Below are positions 9,801-17,457 of a stretch of DNA of 43,500 nucleotides, one piece after another. The DNA is from Glandiceps talaboti (lineage: Eukaryota; Hemichordata; Enteropneusta; Spengelidae): assembly GCF_964340395.1 (NCBI RefSeq), contig NC_135551.1, positions 4,251,963 through 4,295,462 on the forward strand, in the 5' to 3' direction. A program made the position numbers and the translations under genes. Position 1 is the first letter of the stretch. Each line of letters starts with the position of its first letter. The notes under the pieces were generated by a model. It worked only from the letters and a program-made list of their open reading frames with translations, made no database searches and was not told the origin of the DNA.

Positions 9801-10644
9801 ACGACGTCACCATGTTTATATGAACACGGTTGGGGGGGGGGGGGAGCACAGATATACATGTACATTGTATGTGTTCAAACAACAGTCTTGACTAGACTGG
9901 AAAAATGTAATGAAGTTCTTAATATGTAATACACTGTACCAATTTAGAACTAAACTAATGCAGAATATGTTTAGAATAGTTTCAGTAGGGCATACAGAGA
10001 CCACTATTTGGTGCCTGGTACCGGGGTGGGAGGGATTACTCCCCCTGGTACTGGGGTGGGAGGGATTACTCACCCTGGCACTGGGGTGGGAGGGATTACT
10101 CCCCTGGTAACGGGTTGGGAAGGATTACTCCCCCTGGTACTGGGTTGGGAGGGATTACTCCCCTGGTACTGGGTTGGGAGGGATTACTCCCCAGGTACTG
10201 TGGTGGAAGGGATTACTCCCCTGGTACTGGGGTGGGAGGGATTACTCACCCTGGCACTGGGGTGGGAGGGATTACTCCCCTGGTAACGGGTTGGGAAGGA
10301 TTACTCCCCCTGGTACTGGGTTGGGAGGGATTACTCCCCTGGTACTGGGTTGGGAGGGATTACTCCCCTGGTACTGTGGTGGAAGGGATTACTCCCCTGG
10401 TACTGGGGTGGGAGGGATTACTCCCCCTGGTACTGGGTTGGGAGGGATTACTCCCCCTTTGAAGCCAATGAAATGAAAATTACCGACACATAGCATCACT
10501 CTGGGGATACATGGTTATCATCAATTGTCTATAAAAATCCTATGAATTGACAAATCAAATCCTTGACCTTTGACCTACCTGCCGTACTATGTCTTCTTGA
10601 GTCATTGTGATAATTACAGATTATGAGAACTTGATGACTGATTT
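3650..10644 (-). CDS. ARM-like repeat plus NHR-domain protein, 3'-incomplete (8 coding exons)
   Basis: Spliced gene. Coding exons, in transcript order, are 10605-10579, 8978-8759, 7863-7739, 7004-6848, 6211-6017, 5045-4816, 4659-4537 and 3869-3650. All junctions have GT/AG sites and keep the frame, giving 432 codons plus one base. Residues about 10-318 are Leu-rich amphipathic helices resembling armadillo/HEAT repeats (for example [19 protein letters not shown]). Residues 319-359 are a low-complexity acidic linker. From about 367 the sequence matches the start of a Neuralized homology repeat ([10 protein letters not shown], then [17 protein letters not shown]), which is cut at the last donor before the conserved Gly-Val-Thr. 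NHR domains bind protein partners, often in E3 ubiquitin ligases of the Neuralized type, so a scaffold or ligase-adaptor role is possible. Function is inferred. I do not recognise the orthologue. The C-terminus is not visible and probably lies left of the window. Confidence 0.8.
3925..4140 (+). repeat. Degenerate copy of the fold-back repeat family
   Basis: Spaced similarity to the arm sequence at 18000-18160: a CAAACCAA...TGG...GGTCAT-CTATGTCAAG...GTGTCTACAT...TGGTTCTG series in the same order. It is much more diverged than the other copies and carries no clear central hairpin. It sits in the intron between coding exons 7 and 8. Confidence 0.35.
4215..4490 (+). repeat. Dispersed repeat copy (paired with 36020-36300)
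   Basis: Shares an ordered series of blocks with 36020-36300: CACATA..., AATGTGTGTATATTTACA, TCATTTGAAT, ATTGGGTA, TTTTGACAA/CTTTGACAA, GTAATCAT, then GGTACGACCAGC followed by ATGATG. Both copies are intronic. No ORF. Class unknown. Confidence 0.65.
4537..4659 (-). CDS. ARM-NHR gene, coding exon 7: polar linker
   Basis: 123 bp, phase 0 at both ends. Acceptor CTTCTTCAG, donor GAAGAG|GTATGTAG. It encodes 41 residues beginning [20 protein letters not shown] and ending in an acidic, Ser/Thr/Asn-rich run, with no predicted helix repeats. It joins the helical region to the NHR domain. Being phase-0 at both ends, it could be skipped without a frameshift. Confidence 0.75.
4816..5045 (-). CDS. ARM-NHR gene, coding exon 6: helical region
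   Basis: 230 bp. Acceptor AAAACAG|GG at 5046-5048, donor CTCGAG-like GAG|GTATG at 4815. It encodes 76 residues, including [20 protein letters not shown] and [20 protein letters not shown]. The regular spacing of Leu/Phe/Ala and the internal Gly fit paired helices of an ARM/HEAT-like solenoid. This is the last helical exon before the linker. Confidence 0.82.
5640..5800 (-). repeat. Exon-like segment duplicated in the neighbouring intron
   Basis: On the minus strand it reads [15 protein letters not shown]... with paired Cys and ends at a good donor (CCCCAG|GTATGCC). A diverged copy lies at about 6440-6545 ([10 protein letters not shown]...). The shared core on the plus strand is CAAGTGTGGCATAC and CACAAACATAG. 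The frame that fits the donor does not fit the phase of gene 1 exons 5 and 6, so I do not call it a gene 1 exon. It may be a repeat or a dead exon. Confidence 0.35.
6017..6211 (-). CDS. ARM-NHR gene, coding exon 5
   Basis: 195 bp. Acceptor GATTTACAG at 6212-6214, donor GCAG|GTATAG at 6016, phases 1 and 1. It encodes 64 residues, from [20 protein letters not shown] through [16 protein letters not shown], mostly acidic amphipathic helix within the solenoid region. The phase continues from exon 4 and into exon 6. Confidence 0.82.
6440..6545 (-). repeat. Diverged copy of the 5640-5800 segment
   Basis: Same block order as 5640-5800 (CAAGTGTGGCATAC, then TTTCACAAACATAG) within the adjacent intron of gene 1. 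The cysteine pattern is partly lost, and the donor GT is replaced (GAGTATGCC), so this copy could not be spliced the same way. Confidence 0.4.
6848..7004 (-). CDS. ARM-NHR gene, coding exon 4
   Basis: 157 bp. Acceptor TTATTTTCAG at 7005-7007, donor TGTG|GTAAAG at 6847, phase 0 to 1. It encodes 52 residues, including [20 protein letters not shown] and [20 protein letters not shown], reading as an ARM-type helix-turn-helix ([23 protein letters not shown]). Confidence 0.85.
7130..7260 (+). repeat. Half copy of the 25351-25590 inverted repeat
   Basis: CTGATTAAAATCTGATGTAGTGA, TTTCTTTATTTAC and TGTCGTTTGTT occur in the same order as in one arm of the 25351-25590 palindrome. Only one arm is present, so this is a truncated or solo copy. 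Confidence 0.5.
7739..7863 (-). CDS. ARM-NHR gene, coding exon 3
   Basis: 125 bp. Acceptor TTATTTCAG at 7864-7866, donor GCAAAG|GTACTG at 7738. It encodes 41 residues: [16 protein letters not shown], then [20 protein letters not shown]. The motif h-x-h-x-E-G-L-x-x-L-A-V-N-x-x-N-K is typical of ARM-repeat proteins and is the clearest family signal in the N-terminal half. Confidence 0.87.
8338..8370. repeat. (AACC)n microsatellite
   Basis: Eight tandem copies of the tetranucleotide in the intron between coding exons 2 and 3 of gene 1. Confidence 0.95.
8420..8728 (+). mobile_element. MITE-like inverted-repeat element, copy 1
   Basis: Terminal inverted repeats: CACCGGTACCGGTGCATTTG on the left and AAGCAAACGCACCAGTGTTT on the right. 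The interior shares AAACTGATAAA, CTTTTGTTTTTGTATCAG and GAAGTCTTTCC with the element at 16126-16458. It has no ORF, so it is a non-autonomous element. Its right end is only 30 bp from the splice donor of coding exon 2. Confidence 0.7.
8759..8978 (-). CDS. ARM-NHR gene, coding exon 2
   Basis: 220 bp. Acceptor TTGGTTACAG at 8979-8981, donor ACAGAAG|GTGAGG at 8758, phase 0 to 1. It encodes 73 residues, including [20 protein letters not shown] and [20 protein letters not shown], two amphipathic helices with Leu heptads separated by a loop, consistent with the N-terminal cap of an ARM/HEAT solenoid. Confidence 0.85.
9001..9500. other. Intron 1 (gene 1), no feature seen
   Basis: Apart from scattered short ACATG repeats (TGATGATGGTCACATGGCAATGGTCACATG near 9025), I see nothing that qualifies as an exon or a repeat family member. 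Confidence 0.45.
9501..9961 (+). mobile_element. Inverted-repeat element with about 80-bp arms, copy 1
   Basis: The left arm, 9501-9585, reads CAGAATTAGTCTAGTTCTAA... The right arm, about 9880-9961, is its reverse complement with scattered mismatches; both contain CTAAATTGGTACAGT and AACTTCATTAC. The interior, including GTCCAACCAGGACTCCACC and CATGTTTATATGAACAC, is shared with 32915-33245. No ORF; a non-autonomous fold-back or MITE. Confidence 0.75.
10014..10458. repeat. Minisatellite of 29-30 bp units with six-unit block duplication
   Basis: About 15 units of the form GGTACTGGGGTGGGAGGGATTACTCCCCT (shown in parts: GGTACTGGGGTGGG + AGGGATTACTCCCCT). Variant units recur in order: the rare CACCCTGGCACTGG variant at 10071 reappears at 10247, exactly 176 bp or six units later, with the intervening variants also copied. 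It lies in intron 1 of gene 1, about 120 bp from the start-codon exon. Frames through it are repeat artefacts. Confidence 0.95.
10579..10605 (-). CDS. ARM-NHR gene, coding exon 1 with start codon
   Basis: The ATG at 10605-10603 opens MTQEDIVRQ, followed by the donor CGGCAG|GTAGGT. An in-frame join to exon 2 gives ...IVRQRKQLTL. I chose this start because the exon is very short, is bounded upstream by an acceptor (TTTTTCAG at 10645-10647), and the sequence before the ATG (ATTATCACA) has no earlier in-frame ATG. The 5'UTR part is 10606-10644. Confidence 0.7.
10606..10644 (-). other. 5'UTR part of coding exon 1
   Basis: This is the short leader between the acceptor GGTTTTTCAG and the ATG. It implies at least one upstream non-coding exon. 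Confidence 0.55.
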
Positions 10645-10659
10645 CTGAAAAACCAAGGT

Positions 10660-11165
10660 AAATGTTATTTGTATGTTGTATGTGTACAATATGAAAGAAT
10701 TACACATTGTGAATTGTCAACTCAAAGATATGTAGAGATTATGCTTGTTGGTTACTCTAAATCTCTCTGAGGAGATAAGCAAATTGTGATGGTGTGGTTG
10801 TTTGAAATATTCATAAAATTCACAAATGATGATGTTCATCACGGCATTTTAGATTGCTAAATAAATGTCAAAAAAAAACATTTAAATTTAAGGAAATTCA
10901 TTTGAATGAGAAATACTGCAAAACTTATTAATACCTATTAATATTAATAACTTATTAATTTTCTTTTAATTTAATTTTTTTATTATTATTTATTATTTTT
11001 TGTCACTGACTGCCATCACACTTGTTCTATGGGTTCAGAATTCATGATATTCTGGTCTGATATCTTCTAACTTAGTCTTACACCTACATATACTGTGGAA
11101 TTTCTATTATTCTATGCTACACTTGATGTGTAGATTTGATGTGAACAAAAATCCTGCAATAATTT
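10660..11165. other. AT-rich intronic stretch
   Basis: Very AT-rich, including a TTATTATTTATTATTTTTT run near 10978-11001. No exon, tRNA or repeat family member recognised. Confidence 0.4.
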
Positions 11166-11170
11166 AGTGG

Positions 11171-12195
11171 CCAGGCATTTTTAACTGACGGGGTGGGGGG
11201 TGGGGGGGCAGTGTTTTTTTGGGGGGTGTACTTTTGGAAAACACCACTTGAAGTCGGGGGTCACGTTGGAAAATGTCAAGAGAAGTGTCATTTGTGCCAT
11301 GAAATGACTCCTGAACAACTAATTTGCCAAAATATTCTAACCCCCCCCCCCCCCCATCTGTATTTTGCACATACAAATGTATACATGAGCCACATGCACT
11401 ATTTCTCAAATAAGAAATTAAAACATCTAGTATTTGGGTGAGTAATGGCTAATTGTGTGTTAGGTTAGAGTTAGCTTTCATTTTCAGTAAATTCACCACT
11501 GGGTACAATGTATATATTGATGACAGTTTATCTTGTGAGTGAACTCGATGCCATTTGTGTTTTAAGCAATTTGTCATTCTCAAGATAAAAACATGTTCTG
11601 AATGAAATTATTGAAGCATTTATGGTATTGGCTACATCTGAATGTACAAATAAAAGCCATAAAACATTGAAAATAATGTATAACTGATATTAATACACTG
11701 CACAAAGAGTTGTATTTGATTCGGCACATTTTTGTTACAGTACGTTATCTACTGCAATGTATAAAATCATACATGTACTTGTATGCATATGTACCATAGG
11801 TAGCATTATCAAAAATTAGTTTATGCTTTCTGTCAATATTTGCTACATTTGTAAAGACTTTAAATTTTAATAGAAAGAGTTGTATTAACTTCAAGTAATT
11901 ATCATTTACCATGTTAAATAGATTCTACAGAAACATGTACAAAGAAAACCAAAATAGGAAAAGTGATGTATTCTTTTAATAAATAGCAACATTCAATTAT
12001 ATTCATACCGTATGGTGTTATAGTAACATCAATATAGTAAGACTTATAAAATGATATGTGTGTGTGTGTGTGTGTGGGGGGGGGGTCATTTTAACTTTGG
12101 TCATCAGAGCTGGGGGGGGGGGTCAGTTTGAGAAAACCCATGATCAACTTAAAAACACCCACCCCCACCCTAGTCAGTTAAAATGCCCTACAAGA
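11171..12195. mobile_element. Possible element with GGCATTTTTAACTGAC inverted ends
   Basis: The left end, GGCATTTTTAACTGAC followed by a G-rich tract (11174-11215), is mirrored at the right end, where a C-rich CACCCCCACCC precedes GTCAGTTAAAATGCC (about 12155-12187). The interior has further poly-C and poly-G tracts and no ORF. The arms are short and the G/C tracts are low complexity, so the ends are uncertain. The two ends may instead be a pair of separate small repeats. Confidence 0.4.
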
Positions 12196-12452
12196 CAAGA
12201 GGACCGGGACAGCAGTTTCAAATGTGGGTCTCTAATTACGACATTCATGACAGTCCTGTTTGCAGACGGTGCACTGGACTAGATTACTATTATTTAACTA
12301 ACATTACCCTCAACACCTGAAGGAGAAGGGAGGGACTACGTATGCAAGCAAGACTACGTTCATGACAGATCACATCGATTTCTGTGTAACAGTTGTGGGG
12401 ATCTGGCATTGTAAAAGGTCGATGGTAAAATTTAGTTACCTTATTTGGTTAC

Positions 12453-12830
12453 CTGGCCAAGTCCAATGCTTGACGATAATGCCTGTTGACTAAATACTGT
12501 CTGCGATCCCGTCGAGTTTAACCTTTCGTAGAAATTGCAAAATCAACGCATTGGTCCAAGAGACGGAGCTCTCTGTCGGAGCTACGTAGTGTGCATATTT
12601 AGATTTGAATCTATTCAGTGGAAATACCCTAAATATACTTCCTGGAAACGGTTGTAGTACAACAGTAAACAACAACCAACTGTACGTCGTTTCTCTTTCG
12701 ATTTGCCATTTTGTACAGCGCCCTCATGCGATATATTTCGAGGAAATGCGAAGCAGAAACGTTAAAAAACAAAGTAATACAGGTATGAAATATTGGGGGC
12801 GCCATTCAAATTGAAAAAAGCAACATGTGA
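12453..12830 (-). promoter_or_regulatory. Candidate first exon and promoter region of gene 1
   Basis: On the minus strand GGCCAG|GTAACC at 12453/12452 is a good donor that could join the acceptor at 10645. The sequence above it (to about 12830) is less AT-rich and contains CpGs (GCGCCCTCATGCG, GGGGGCGCC), unlike its surroundings. I cannot place a transcription start. Confidence 0.25.
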
Positions 12831-12839
12831 ACAATTTCT

Positions 12840-13780
12840 TACCGTCTATATTGTTTGTTAAATATAAAATTTGCTATATATTTTGATATTATGAGAAGTA
12901 CGTCTCATTGTATCATTCGGCGTATCAGAATGTGTCTGTTGCAAAGTTTGAAGTCTTAAAGGTATGTGTCAGCAAAAGATCTATCTCCTTTTAAGGCATC
13001 TTGACATTTCACTGAATAGCTAGGCTGTGCCTCAACTGTGTGGGAAGAGAATGTATATCGACAACCTTTGCACACCGTCAGAAGATGCTTTTTGGGTGTC
13101 CGATTTTCAAAATGGGTGCTTTGTTTTTATTCATGTTTCATCTGAAATCGGGGCCTGGGAAAAGGGTTTGTATAAACAATTCTTGCTGGATTTTTCATGC
13201 ATTGTAAGTGTAACAATGGGATGTCTGTCTGAAAAGGGATAGGTTTTGTGCTATTGTTCATTGTTCGTGTGTTCCATGCTCCACCCCCCCCCCCCCCTTC
13301 CATCTAGTGCTTGCCATATACAAATTTATGTAAAGTTACCTTTACCCCTGACTAAAAACCACCGTGTTCAGTGAAAAATTGGAAATTGAAATTGGATCAT
13401 GGAGGCAAGGTATTTGAGGACTAGAAAAAAATATGTCTTTCTTCTAGTACAGCCATGCAATAAAAGACATACATACGCATGTACTATGCCATTTAATTAG
13501 GCGGGAAGCTAAAGCATCCAAATATGATACCAAGTGTGATGGAAGGGGGCAGAGCCAAACATTTCTTTGGCATAGATTGGAGGAATTAATGTGGGATTAC
13601 CCATCAGTATTTGCCAACAAGTAAAATATCATAGTTGAGCATAAAGTTAACAATTCTGGCCCTCACTTCTGACTAAACACTTTCTTCCAAACAGCGCCCC
13701 CAATGGCCAAATTGTTCATATCTTATCTTTGCTATATTCTTCTATATAATAATATGGAAATGAAAATAATAAAGGAGACA
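12840..13780. other. Intergenic stretch
   Basis: A 71-codon plus-strand frame (13027-13242) is present but matches nothing I recognise. A C-run at about 13283-13298 and ordinary AT-rich DNA make up the rest. Confidence 0.4.
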
Positions 13781-13804
13781 ACAGCATTTCATCCAAATGC
13801 AATA

Positions 13805-13810
13805 TTTATT
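13805..13810 (-). terminator. Candidate poly(A) signal for gene 2
   Basis: AATAAA on the minus strand within GGTGCAATAAATATTGC, about 3.5 kb downstream of the gene 2 stop codon. I saw no closer AATAAA on the minus strand between 16000 and 17343. Variant signals nearer the stop are possible. Confidence 0.2.
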
Positions 13811-13829
13811 GCACCAAATAATTATATTT

Positions 13830-15200
13830 CAACAAACTCTGACAGCAAATGTGCTATCTGAAAAGTCACCAGTTAAAAGATATTTACCAGTATATACAAA
13901 AATACATGTACAGCAGGTTTTATATTCATAAAATATAAAGAATAGAATTAATTAGTTGTAAGACAAGCATCTTGGATGGACCATATTGAACAGATGACTG
14001 GACACATTAGTAAGTTAACCCTATAGATAACAATTACATCACCTCGAACAGGTTTTGAACTCAAGAGTTACACAGCCACTTGACGGCAGATTTCATCTCA
14101 GCTTGTAAATGCTATTACACAATGTATGAAGATCAGTGAGACCAATCACAAGGTTTCATATTGAGATAGACACAATAAAGATAACATACAAACATCACTT
14201 ACACAATGTCTGCTCTGTATTTTGTTACATTTGTATTTATTTTTGATATTAAAATACTGAAAAGATACTGAGAGATGTTGATGTGTTAATCTTTATTGTA
14301 TCTATCTCACAATCAAATCAGACTCACTGACCTTGATACATTGTTTAATAACATTGGCAAGTTAACATTTAATCTCCTGTACTATAACGTTTGTTTATAA
14401 CATTCAATGTAAAATGTCATTGACACCAGTATGTGTTATTCTTAAGATATGATATTATATTTTAATCTTACCTGTGACATTAAAATGACATTTCCAAAGG
14501 TTTCAGGAATTAGTCCTAACATAAAGGATTAGATAATCTACAGATTTGATATCCAGTGAGTTGTTTTTGTAAAGTAACAGTTTCCACAATTGTCCATAAA
14601 TACACGAGGCTCTACCAAGACAAGTATCAGAGAAACTAAACCCCACTTCTGTGGGTCTTGTACAAGTACAGCCAAAGTTTACTACTTTCCAAATAGAGAA
14701 TGTCAAAATAATTGTAGAGAATAGAATTGTGCTATCCTGGTATTTAAAAGTGTACAATAGTAAAACACCAAGTAGGCAAGAATACAGTCAAATGAAGATT
14801 TTGGCTATCACCTTTCTCTTTAAGCTTGGCATTTCACTAGTGGACTTTTACTTAATAAAGGTTGCAGTCAGGAGGAAGGTGCAAATTCTTATTGGGTTTA
14901 AAATTTTCCTACTGTGAGTCTGAGATGATGATGTAATGGGCATTATCATATATCCAGTATCAATTCCAATGCAATTCAATGGAGAGCACACGCACATAGA
15001 ACCGGGGCAATAATTCTCCGTATCACGGCCCTTGGCGCGCTCATGCATTGATATCCGTTTGCTAAGTGATTTGGCTTTGTTAATTTCTTCACTATTTTTA
15101 TGTTTCTGCCAATAAAATATTATTCACTACCAATTTATGTGATTATGTGATTCAAATGATGTTTCCATGCCACTACATGGGGAAAATGATAAAACATTTA
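13830..15200. other. Possible long 3'UTR or intergenic DNA of gene 2
   Basis: No exon-like sequence on either strand. If gene 2 uses the poly(A) signal at 13805, this is 3'UTR. Otherwise it is spacer. Confidence 0.35.
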
Positions 15201-15212
15201 TGGACCAAATAT

Positions 15213-15307
15213 GATATGGGTTTTACAGACCTCAGTAGCACTGCTTACAAGCCCTGCTAAAGTCGGGCCCTTCCGCTGTACAACCTTCAGTTCTCAAAAC
15301 CCATATC
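15213..15307. repeat. Short palindromic repeat, about 95 bp
   Basis: The 12-bp arms GATATGGGTTTT (15213-15224) and AAAACCCATATC (15296-15307) are perfectly inverted. Flanking inner blocks ACAGACCTCAG and GTACAACCTTCAG are not complementary, so only the outer stem is firm. Confidence 0.6.
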
Positions 15308-15461
15308 CGGGCCGTAAAAATTATTATGAATATTAATGAACCCGTAGACAGGATCAGCCTATCACAAAGGCATAGACGCATCTGAGGAGTTCAACATCAC
15401 TGTGGGAAATTGTAATCTACATTTAGGTTTGAATACATGGCCATTGCAGTGAAATGGGAGG

Positions 15462-15507
15462 CATGGGGGGGGGGGGGGTGCCAGGCATGGTAGTGGGGGG
15501 GGGGGGG
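15462..15507. repeat. Two adjacent G-tracts
   Basis: Runs of 13 or so G at about 15466-15478 and 15495-15507 flank GCCAGGCATGGTAG. Low-complexity, possible quadruplex former. Confidence 0.8.
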
Positions 15508-16125
15508 TTCATATCAACAAAAATGCACACATGACTGGATTCTAAGCCAAAAACCAACTAAATATCCTAGACATTGTAAATTGTTATGGAAAGTTAATTA
15601 CTGCATTGAATTTCAATTTTAGTGATATACAGTAACTGTAATAAAAATAAGTCAAATCTTTTTAAAAACCAAGATTTTACCAGAAGCTAAACGAACAGCA
15701 TTACTTCGTAATCTGATATGTACAATGTATACCAACTGTAGTTGTATTACTCCATAGAAGAGTATTCATTATTACAATGTGTACAACAACAAAACAAGCA
15801 TGACTATACAGCCAAGGTTTTGAAAATTTACATTTCCTATCAACTTCAGCAAAATTTTGGGATTTGCTGTCAAGAAATTTGTTGACTCTGTGAGTAAAAA
15901 TCTTCATTTTGATAATATTTTTAATGTTTCTCTCAGTTCTAATTCTCAGTAGCTGCATTTTACCTCACACTAGAGGATTCACAATAGTACAAGGTCAACG
16001 TAGTCTCATGCATATCTAGAACATGTAAAGTGCAATACTTAACAGTGAGAGTGTAAGATTCTATTCACTGTGGTATATTATACAATTCACACTGTAATGA
16101 TGTGAATGTGTGATACAACCTGTGG

Positions 16126-16458
16126 AAAAACACTGGTGTGTTTGCTTCCTTATGGTAAGCAGGAATGAGGCAAGTTTCATGTAAAGATATACAATGTAAT
16201 TAGTGTTGGTAACTTATCAAAGTATACAACCCACATAAGCCGTAGTGCTACACATTACAATGACCACGCCCAACTGTTACTGTTATGTTATAACTTCTAC
16301 AGATATACACAAACTGATAAAAGTGCTGCATGAACCAACATCAGAGGCACATACTTTTGTTTTTGTATCAGTTGTGTTGTTTTCTTTACCTAATTTTTAT
16401 CTTTGCATGAAGTCTTTCCCTAACTCACTTCATTCAAGCAAACACACTGGTGTTGTTT
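16126..16458 (+). mobile_element. MITE-like inverted-repeat element, copy 2
   Basis: The terminal inverted repeats AACACTGGTGTGTTTGCTT (left) and AAGCAAACACACTGGTGTT (right) match those of 8420-8728. The interior blocks TTTTGTTTTTGTATCAG and GAAGTCTTTCCC are shared in the same order. No coding capacity. The host is the 3' flank or 3'UTR of gene 2. Confidence 0.78.
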
Positions 16459-17342
16459 GGGGCTTGTATACACATCTCAGATGATGACACTGACATAAAT
16501 AACAACACTGCCTGATAAGTCATGAATGACGACAACACCATGTTATCTCCTGAGGTAACAAGCAGCAAACACACAACAGAAATGATACCTCTTACATATT
16601 GATTTTTTAACAATGTCTGCCTCATGGACTCGTACTTGAACATTGATTTTTTTAAACAATATCTCCCTCATGGATATACATTTAGCAATAATTAAATCAT
16701 ATTTTATCATATTTTGTGTGAATAATTACTACCATCTATGCAATGACTTCAATAATACAGATTTTGTTATCAATACAAAATAACTAAGTCTAAAAACAAA
16801 TGAGTTCATATAATAAGCTATTGAGGGCGCTGTTCTTCAATATTTTTTTCTGCTCGTCCAATGTATGAACTACATGTACATAACATACATATGCATTCAT
16901 GAACAAAGGTATTAAACTCATTTAGGAGGTAATCTTTGTTTCAAATAAAACCTACTGGGAATGATAAAACCTGGCTATAAACCACACAGAAATTAAAATT
17001 CTTGTTTGTAGCTGCTTAAATAAATACTATTAATCATCATTATTTTGTACGTCGACTAAAAAAGTGCCGTCACGGAAAGTTACGGATAAACATCTCCTTT
17101 TAGTAAAGAAACTTTTCAGGAACACTGTAAATTATTTTTCAGGGATCTGAATACTGTGTAGCTCTAATCTTCATTTCATAATAGAACTTCAATATTTACT
17201 TTGCAGGGCTCTGCCACTTTACAGGGCTCTGCCACAGTTTATACATTGTTTCACAACCAGTTCCTTCCTGTACTTTCTTCCTTGTCATAAACCATCATGA
17301 TGTCACAAATACAGTAACTGTATATAAGCATTATTGATTTGG

Positions 17343-17457
17343 CTAGATATCTTGTCCATCTGTGGCAGTACCTGTAGACTCTACAACACTCTGTGACTCT
17401 GATTCTGACGCCGTGGCACTCTCTGTTTGCAGTAAATTCAGCTTCTTTAGTAATGCT
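17343..17457 (-). CDS. C6orf118: C6orf118-like gene, last exon with stop
   Basis: Acceptor ATTCCTTACAG at 17458-17460. The split Arg codon completes with the first base, then ALLKKLNLLQTESATASESE and a Ser/Thr/Asp-rich tail to ...TDGQDI and TAG at 17345-17343. Leu spacing at the start closes the coiled coil; the tail is likely disordered. A longer frame in another register over the same DNA is a shadow. Confidence 0.82.

Noticed and set aside
10008-10476. Gly/Leu/Trp-rich ORFs of 92-115 codons
   Set aside because: Translations of the 29-30 bp minisatellite.
13027-13242. 71-codon plus-strand ORF in the intergenic region
   Set aside because: Fairly balanced composition but no recognisable family and no splice or promoter support.
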